Source of the DNA: JAAYBF01 sp963715445
GTDB taxonomy: Bacteria; Actinomycetota; Thermoleophilia; Solirubrobacterales; Thermoleophilaceae
Assembly: GCA_963715445.1 (NCBI GenBank)
Contig: OY970240.1
Coordinates: 124,001 to 188,000, forward strand
Length of the DNA: 64,000 nt
Direction of reading: 5' to 3'
A program made the translations under genes and the position numbers. Below are positions 59,251 to 64,000 of this stretch, piece after piece. A model generated the notes under the pieces. The model was not told the origin of the DNA and did no database searches. It saw only the letters and a program-made list of their open reading frames with translations. How positions within the stretch are numbered: position 1 is the first letter of the stretch; each line of letters starts with the position of its first letter.

Positions 59251-60876
59251 TCAGCAGCGCGCGGACTTTCCGCGTTGGTCCAGGCACCCCTTCTTGACGG
59301 GTCGCGCGAACAAGCCGTTGCCGAGCCGGGCGAGCCGATACCTCCGGAACCTGCCGACGCGGTCGGGAGCCGTGACCTTGACGGTGAACGTCGTTCGCCA
59401 ATGGAGGCGAATCCGGTGGAGGCGCACGGTCGCGGACCCCTTGCGGGGGTGTGCGCGAAGGATTCGCCCAACGGTCTTCCCCTTCTTGGCCCGCCCGCAG
59501 CGCGCCCGGCAGCTCACGACGATGCGAGAGCGCTTGAGGACCGGATGGACTCGCAGGCGTCCGCGTCTGATCAGGATCTTGAAGTCGGGGGTCACCCGCC
59601 GGCGAATCGCGATGCTCGGAGCCTCCCGGGCCGCTTCCCCCGCGATGTTGCTCGCGGTGACCACGCAACCGAGACGGTGGCCGATGTCCAAGCCGGTCGT
59701 CGTGAAGGCAGGACCGGCGCCGATCGGAGCCCCATCGCGAGTCCAGCGAAAGCTGAAGCTGGTCGGCCCATCGGTCCAGGACCCGGGCGAGCACACGAGC
59801 CGCTGCCCCTTGAATCCCTTGCCGGTGATCGCCGGGGGCCCCGCGCTCACAGGCGGGTAAGCCGCGTCGACGATCTGCGGGTCACCGAGATGGGCTCCGT
59901 CGAAGTTGAAATTGCCCCGGCCGGCCATATAGAGCTGGGCACGCAGCGTAGTCGTGGCGGCGGGCATCGTCGCCGTGGCCGTCAGGAGGTGCCAACGCTC
60001 GGTGAGGACCTTGGACTGGCACGCGTTCTTGGCCGCCGGCAGCGACCAGAGGCAGAGGTTGACCCTTCGGCTGCTCCCCGGGTTGTCCGATGCGCGCCGG
60101 GCCCAGATCGAAAACGTCGCGGTGTCCCCGCTCGACAGGCTCACCGGGACGTCCTGCACGACGGATCCCTGATCAGGGTTGGTATTGGCTTCCAGGAACC
60201 AAGCACCATCGTGCGCCCCGCTCGGGTAGTTGTAGGCCGCCAGCGCTCCGGCCGGAGCCGGTCCGACGAACCCGGGTGGGTTCACGAACGCCCACCCCTG
60301 CCCGCCCCCCTCGAAACCGCCGTCACGGAGCAGATTGCGAGCGACCACTCCGCTGTCGTAGTCGATGTTGCCACGCCCGTTCATGTACATCTGAGCCCGT
60401 AGCGCACTGGTGTCGCCCGACATCGTGGTCGTCGTCTGAATCTGCTGCCAGTGGGCTGACAGCCTCTTCAACTGGCACGCGGAGGTTGCCGGCAGTCCCC
60501 ACAGGCACAGAAGGACCTCCCGACCCGTCTCTGGGGTGCCCAGCGCACGACGAGCCCACATCGAGAAGGTCGCCGAGTCCCCTGCGTGCAGGCTCACGGG
60601 GATGTCTTGGTACAGCGAGCCCCCGTCGGGGTTGGTGTTCGCCTGCATGAACCAAGTCCCGGCCTGAGCCTGAGCGGCGATCCCATAGGCCTGGTACTGC
60701 GTGAGGCCACCTGACGACGGGTTGAGCGCCGTCCAGCCCTGTTTGCCCGCCTCGAAGCCACCGTTGCCAAGCAGATTGGGAGTCAGCACGGAAGCCCGAG
60801 CGATCTCGCCACCGGCGATCGTCAGGCCGAGCGCGAGCAAGCCGGCCATCGACGCATTCCGAACGAAGCGCACCAT
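59251..60876 (-). CDS. Secreted protein with two carbohydrate-binding-like modules
   Basis: A 541-residue exported protein. A signal peptide ends near ARAS (residue ~29). Two ~150-residue beta-sandwich-like repeats follow: each starts NLLGNGGFEAGKQGW or NLLRDGGFEGGGQGW, then a WF-x-(Q/E)ANTNPD segment and FS-W-ARRA, and ends YM-GRGN. This resembles CBM_4_9-type modules. An Ig-like domain (VCSPGSWTDGPTSFSFRW) and a basic C-terminal beta domain complete it. Paired cysteines suggest disulfides. Probably a surface glycan-binding protein; no catalytic motif seen. ATG at 60876 begins the signal peptide. Confidence 0.83.
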   Translation of the reverse strand: MVRFVRNASMAGLLALGLTIAGGEIARASVLTPNLLGNGGFEAGKQGWTALNPSSGGLTQYQAYGIAAQAQAGTWFMQANTNPDGGSLYQDIPVSLHAGDSATFSMWARRALGTPETGREVLLCLWGLPATSACQLKRLSAHWQQIQTTTTMSGDTSALRAQMYMNGRGNIDYDSGVVARNLLRDGGFEGGGQGWAFVNPPGFVGPAPAGALAAYNYPSGAHDGAWFLEANTNPDQGSVVQDVPVSLSSGDTATFSIWARRASDNPGSSRRVNLCLWSLPAAKNACQSKVLTERWHLLTATATMPAATTTLRAQLYMAGRGNFNFDGAHLGDPQIVDAAYPPVSAGPPAITGKGFKGQRLVCSPGSWTDGPTSFSFRWTRDGAPIGAGPAFTTTGLDIGHRLGCVVTASNIAGEAAREAPSIAIRRRVTPDFKILIRRGRLRVHPVLKRSRIVVSCRARCGRAKKGKTVGRILRAHPRKGSATVRLHRIRLHWRTTFTVKVTAPDRVGRFRRYRLARLGNGLFARPVKKGCLDQRGKSARC

Positions 60877-60973
60877 CCTATGAGCCAGGTTAGCCGCCTC
60901 TGCTCGCTCCGAGCGAGGTCTACCGGTCGGCTCGTCTACCAGCGGGTCAGGAAGTCGAACGAACCACGGTTGG

Positions 60974-61273
60974 TCACCCCACCCTAACCTCGAGCACCTC
61001 GCTCCAGAGCAGTGTCGCCAAGAACTTCGGCATCGGCTCACCATCCCGGGTGGCACCTGACGAGGGATCCCAGATCGGCATTGCGATGCGCCAGGGCCCT
61101 GCCCTGCGGCGGACACCCTCGGCGACGACCTTGGTCTCTGGAAACTCACCCTCGAGGTAGACGCGCATCACCCGCTTGCCCAATCGAGCAGTGGCCACCG
61201 CGCCTGACTCGAGCGCCAACATGGCCTCCTCCAGGCAGCGCGTCTCTATCGCCTCGCGGTCGATCAATTTCAC
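60974..61273 (-). CDS. Hypothetical 99-residue protein
   Basis: A small soluble protein with an N-terminal helix (DREAIETRCLEEAMLALESG) followed by alternating short strands (VMRVYLEGEFPETKVV, WRIAMPIWDP). No signal or membrane segment. It lies between the secreted protein and the divergent DUF1360 gene. I do not recognise the family; coding call rests on amino-acid composition and a clean frame. Confidence 0.5.
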   Translation of the reverse strand: MKLIDREAIETRCLEEAMLALESGAVATARLGKRVMRVYLEGEFPETKVVAEGVRRRAGPWRIAMPIWDPSSGATRDGEPMPKFLATLLWSEVLEVRVG

Positions 61274-61385
61274 TCGGCGTCACGTATGCCCGACACCAAG
61301 GACACAGCATGGAGCACAGCTCGCTGACTATCCACCGTCAACCGTGAGCCGTTTCGCCCCCTCGCAGGGCGGGTAGGCGCGGCCC

Positions 61386-61913
61386 ATGGAAGCCCACGCG
61401 CCGGCGGCACCGTCCGCGAGCCCGGAAAGCCCCGATTCCGGTGCCGGTCCGGGCGCGCCTCGAGGGCTTGCCGGCTACGTGACGCTGGTCGGCGCCTTCG
61501 GCGGCATGGTCGCCGCCGCGACGGTGGCAGCGAAGGCGATGGGCCGCGAGGTGCCCGAGCGGGTCTCGCCGCTCGACGTGGCTATGGCGGGCCTCGCCAC
61601 CCACAAGCTGAGCCGCCTGATCGCCAAGGAGAAGATCACCCGCTTCGCCCGCGCGCCCTTCACCGAGGTTCAGGAGGAGCCCAGCCCCGACGGCAGAGCG
61701 TTGAGGGAGAAGCCGCGCAGGGGCAGCGTCCGCGGCGCCGTGGGCGAGCTGCTGCTCTGCCCCTACTGCCTCGACCAGTGGCTCTCCGCCGGCTTCACGG
61801 CTGGGCTCGTGCTCGCCCCCAGGCCAACCCGCCTGGTGGCGGCCACCTACTCCGCCGAGGCGATCGCGGACTTCCTCCACGTCGGCTGGCTCGCCGCGCG
61901 CAAGCACACCTGA
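61386..61913 (+). CDS. DUF1360 family membrane protein
   Basis: A 175-residue protein. Residues 1-25 are Pro/Ala/Ser-rich; the DUF1360 core then has LAGYVTLVGAFGGMVAAATVA, LATHKLSRLIAKEKITRFARAPFTE and the cysteine motif LLLCPYCLDQWLSAGFTAG. Two or three membrane helices are predicted. The family is widespread and uncharacterised. ATG at 61386. Confidence 0.85.
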   Translation: MEAHAPAAPSASPESPDSGAGPGAPRGLAGYVTLVGAFGGMVAAATVAAKAMGREVPERVSPLDVAMAGLATHKLSRLIAKEKITRFARAPFTEVQEEPSPDGRALREKPRRGSVRGAVGELLLCPYCLDQWLSAGFTAGLVLAPRPTRLVAATYSAEAIADFLHVGWLAARKHT

Positions 61914-61969
61914 TCGGCTGGGTCAGCGCGCCGGGGATGGGCGCTGGGACGGGGGTCGCCGGCCTGTGG

Positions 61970-62227
61970 CTACCAGACGAACTCGTCGATCACCCGGGCG
62001 ACATCCTCACCCGGCACGGGCCCTACCCGCAGCTCCCATCCCCGACCGTCCGCATGCTGAGTCAGGCGGGCGCGGATCTCAGCGCCCTCCAGCAGACGCC
62101 GGACCACCGTCGCCCGCCTGTTGCCATCGGCACCGGTCCAGCAGACGTCAATGCCGAAGCCCTGATCGTCGAGTGGCCAGATCGTCAGGCGGTCAGGCCG
62201 CGTCGGCCCCAGCGAGCTCGAGGTCAT
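61970..62227 (-). CDS. Hypothetical 85-residue protein
   Basis: A small protein with a beta-rich pattern (RLTIWPLDDQGFGIDVCW, GWELRVGPVPGEDVARVIDEFVW) that resembles small actinobacterial stress or DUF proteins, but I cannot name it. Its start overlaps the end of the ClC gene by 35 bases on the same strand, suggesting co-transcription. Convergent with the DUF1360 gene. Confidence 0.55.
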   Translation of the reverse strand: MTSSSLGPTRPDRLTIWPLDDQGFGIDVCWTGADGNRRATVVRRLLEGAEIRARLTQHADGRGWELRVGPVPGEDVARVIDEFVW

Positions 62228-63509
62228 CCCCTCCCCTCTCGTTAGCCGGAGGCACCTGGGTTGCGGGCGGCTGCAGGGCTAGTGCCACGAGCCATCCAGC
62301 GACCGCTGCCAGGACCGCAATCGGCATCGTCTCCGCGGCCGCGGACCCTGCCATCAGCGTGCTCAGCAGCGCCCCGAAGAACGGGGCTCGCAGCGCTGCG
62401 GCCGAGCCCGCCGCGACACCCGCGATCACCGCCGGCGTGAGGGCCAGGCCCGGCAGGACGCTCTCCGCGAGGGCGGCCAGCGCGACCCCGAGCGCAACCG
62501 CTGGGAAGACCGGTCCGCCGCGGAAGCCCGCACCCAGCGAGACGGCATAGGCCAGCCCCTTCGCGACGAGGAGCGCCGCCAGCACCCCAGCAGATCCCTC
62601 AGCGATCGTCGGGCCGAGCGAGGTGGCCCCGGAGAACAGCACGAGGTCGACCGGACGATCGGTGAGCTCCCTGAAGAGGACCGCGACCAGGCCGACGCAC
62701 AGACCGCCCACTACCAGCCCGACCGCCGGCCGCGACTGAATCCTCCGGGCGAGGGATCCCGCCCCCACCTGGCATCCGACCACGACCGCCGCAACCGCCA
62801 CGGCGACGAGTAGGCACCAGCCGATGTCGACGAGCTGGACCGTCGGGTAGGAAGGAAGCCGGGGAAGCTCCAGCACGAGGCCCCGAACGCCCGGCCAATC
62901 CTCGATACCCGTGAAGACCAGCGAGCCCACCCCGGCCGCGACGAACCCCGGCACGAGCAGTCGCCCGAGCTGCGCGGACGGAAACCTGCCGCTCGCGGCA
63001 ACTACCTCGAACAGCAGCAGAGCGGATGGAAGCGGGCCGCCGAACACCGTGCTCAATGCCGCGTAGGCGCCGGCAAACGCGAGCACCTGAGCCTCGGTAG
63101 GCCCGTCGCGGACGAGCCGCCCGGCCACGAGCCCGAGCGCCAGGCCGAGAGCCACGAGCGGTGCCTCCGGGCCGAGAACGAGGCCGAGCGCGAGCGACGC
63201 GAGCGAGGCCAGCAGGATGCTCGGGAGGTGGCGGAGGGGCACCTCGTCGAGCGAGAGGCCGTCGAGCGCCGCGTGGCCCCCGTGCCCAGGCAGCCGCAGG
63301 GCGCCCGCGACGACGGCCCCGGCCAGCGTGGGCACCGCCACGACGAACCACCACGGCGGCTCGTGCCACCCCGCCGCATCCGGCAGCTCGTGCCACACCA
63401 GCGACTCGAGCCCATGCAGCAGCGACGTGAAGGCAACCGCGGCCACGGCCGCCGGAACGCCGACCAGTGCCGCGAGAGCTAGAACCCGCAGGTATCGGCT
63501 CGGTGCCAT
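62193..63509 (-). CDS. ClC family chloride channel/antiporter
   Basis: A 438-residue polytopic membrane protein. The selectivity motifs are present in variant form: GPEAPLVALG keeps the gating glutamate of the GREGP motif, and SLGAGFRGGPVFPAVALG replaces GIFAP-type GxFxP. About 16 hydrophobic helices fit the ClC fold. The conserved glutamate favours an H+-coupled antiporter, but the changed anion-pocket sequence (no GSGIP) leaves the transported ion uncertain; fluoride or another anion is possible. Confidence 0.85.
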   Translation of the reverse strand: MAPSRYLRVLALAALVGVPAAVAAVAFTSLLHGLESLVWHELPDAAGWHEPPWWFVVAVPTLAGAVVAGALRLPGHGGHAALDGLSLDEVPLRHLPSILLASLASLALGLVLGPEAPLVALGLALGLVAGRLVRDGPTEAQVLAFAGAYAALSTVFGGPLPSALLLFEVVAASGRFPSAQLGRLLVPGFVAAGVGSLVFTGIEDWPGVRGLVLELPRLPSYPTVQLVDIGWCLLVAVAVAAVVVGCQVGAGSLARRIQSRPAVGLVVGGLCVGLVAVLFRELTDRPVDLVLFSGATSLGPTIAEGSAGVLAALLVAKGLAYAVSLGAGFRGGPVFPAVALGVALAALAESVLPGLALTPAVIAGVAAGSAAALRAPFFGALLSTLMAGSAAAETMPIAVLAAVAGWLVALALQPPATQVPPANERGGDDLELAGADAA

Positions 63510-63623
63510 CGGCTGGGCGAGCCTACCGCCGCCGACGGCCGCCCCAGCGAAAAAAGCTCACGCCGCCCTCGCGGGTGTGGGAGGGTAGGCCCGAATCCCG
63601 CGAAGTCCCACAAAGGAGGCCTC

Positions 63624-63995
63624 ATGGTCATCGCAGCGAGCTATCCCTTTCTCGAGATCGTCGGGACGATCATCGTCTTCTTCGCCTGGGTCGCCTGGTT
63701 CTGGATCCTGATCTCGATCCTGTCCGATGTGTTCCGCCGCTCCGACATCTCCGGCTGGGGTAAGGCGGCTTGGACCCTGTTCGTTGTCGTCCTCCCCTTC
63801 CTGGGTGTGCTGGTCTACCTCGGCGCGCAAGGCAGGCACATGGCCGAGCGCAACGTCGAGCAGGCCAAGGCCATGCAGGCGCAATTCGCGGCAGCCGGCC
63901 CGGCGAGCGAGATCGCGAACGCCAAGCACCTGCTGGACAGCGGCGCGATCACCGAGGCCGAGTTCGCCGCCCTCAAGCAGAAGGCGCTGAGCTGA
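63624..63995 (+). CDS. PLDc_N/SHOCT domain membrane protein
   Basis: A 123-residue protein with two membrane helices (about 9-33 and 47-66; the segment WTLFVVVLPFLGVLVYL is of the PLDc_N type), then a linker and a SHOCT motif at the C-terminus (IANAKHLLDSGAITEAEFAALKQKAL). AAAGGAGG stands before the ATG at 63624, a strong ribosome site. SHOCT modules mediate oligomerisation; the protein's function is unknown. Confidence 0.88.
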   Translation: MVIAASYPFLEIVGTIIVFFAWVAWFWILISILSDVFRRSDISGWGKAAWTLFVVVLPFLGVLVYLGAQGRHMAERNVEQAKAMQAQFAAAGPASEIANAKHLLDSGAITEAEFAALKQKALS

Positions 63996-64000
63996 CCGCC

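Noticed and set aside
57200..59860. An 886-codon open frame on the plus strand opposite the kinase and secreted-protein genes
   Set aside because: It spans several real genes on both strands, which no single gene would do; composition is that of antisense GC-rich DNA.

Overview
The window is GC-rich chromosomal DNA with dense, mostly short-gapped genes, frequent ATGA/GTGA stop-start overlaps and many GTG starts. Housekeeping genes such as ruvC-ruvA-ruvB, a YebC family gene, pdxS-pdxT, recJ, relA and a fused secDF point to a high-GC actinobacterium. My best guess is class Thermoleophilia (Solirubrobacterales-like), from general protein flavour rather than any marker gene. I saw no rRNA, tRNA, CRISPR array, transposase or phage gene.

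Region by region. 0-7.2 kb: the 5' end of a CDP-glucose 4,6-dehydratase-like gene (cut by the window edge), then a SAM-I riboswitch controlling a threonine-synthase-like gene plus a MoaD/ThiS-type sulfur carrier, then corA, a phosphomannomutase/phosphoglucomutase, an MBL-fold hydrolase and a diacylglycerol-kinase-like lipid kinase. 7.3-31.7 kb: a large extracellular polysaccharide locus with a WecG/TagA glycosyltransferase, flippase, two GT4 glycosyltransferases, a Wzz-like protein, an O-antigen polymerase-like protein, a hexapeptide acetyltransferase, two sulfotransferases, a methyltransferase, AsnB, an initiating sugar transferase, WecB and a LuxR-type regulator. Embedded in it is a small minus-strand operon encoding a protein with a lasso-type RiPP leader and an LPFTG wall-sorting tail, followed by an HPr-kinase-like kinase and a HEAT-repeat protein. 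31.8-37.5 kb: a lasso-peptide-like RiPP locus (methyltransferase, stand-alone PP-loop AsnB-like protein, HprK-like kinase, a 43-residue precursor missed by ordinary gene length cut-offs, ABC-2 exporter, PqqD-like B1, transglutaminase-like B2), then an ECF sigma factor. 38.8-54.2 kb: housekeeping genes relA, recJ, secDF, ruvBAC, yebC, an M29 aminopeptidase, pdxT, pdxS and an RpiR regulator. 54.2-64 kb: glucose-1-phosphate cytidylyltransferase, a dTDP-4-dehydrorhamnose 3,5-epimerase family protein, a second PP-loop protein, a membrane Ser/Thr kinase with a 45-bp tandem repeat, secreted proteins, a ClC channel and a SHOCT protein.

How they fit together. The polysaccharide locus supplies initiation, export, polymerisation and decoration (sulfate, acetyl, methyl) of a cell-surface glycan; RfbF, the 3,5-epimerase and RfbG could feed it a CDP-deoxyhexose. 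The two leader-bearing proteins share the pattern Y-x-x-P-x-(I/V)-x-x-x-G-S-L-x-D-L-T, both end in serine, and each sits next to an HprK-like kinase. This suggests that one PqqD/B2/kinase toolkit could act on a classic small peptide and on an unusual wall-anchored protein. The SAM-I riboswitch on the threonine synthase/sulfur carrier pair suggests that this enzyme serves methionine rather than, or as well as, threonine synthesis.
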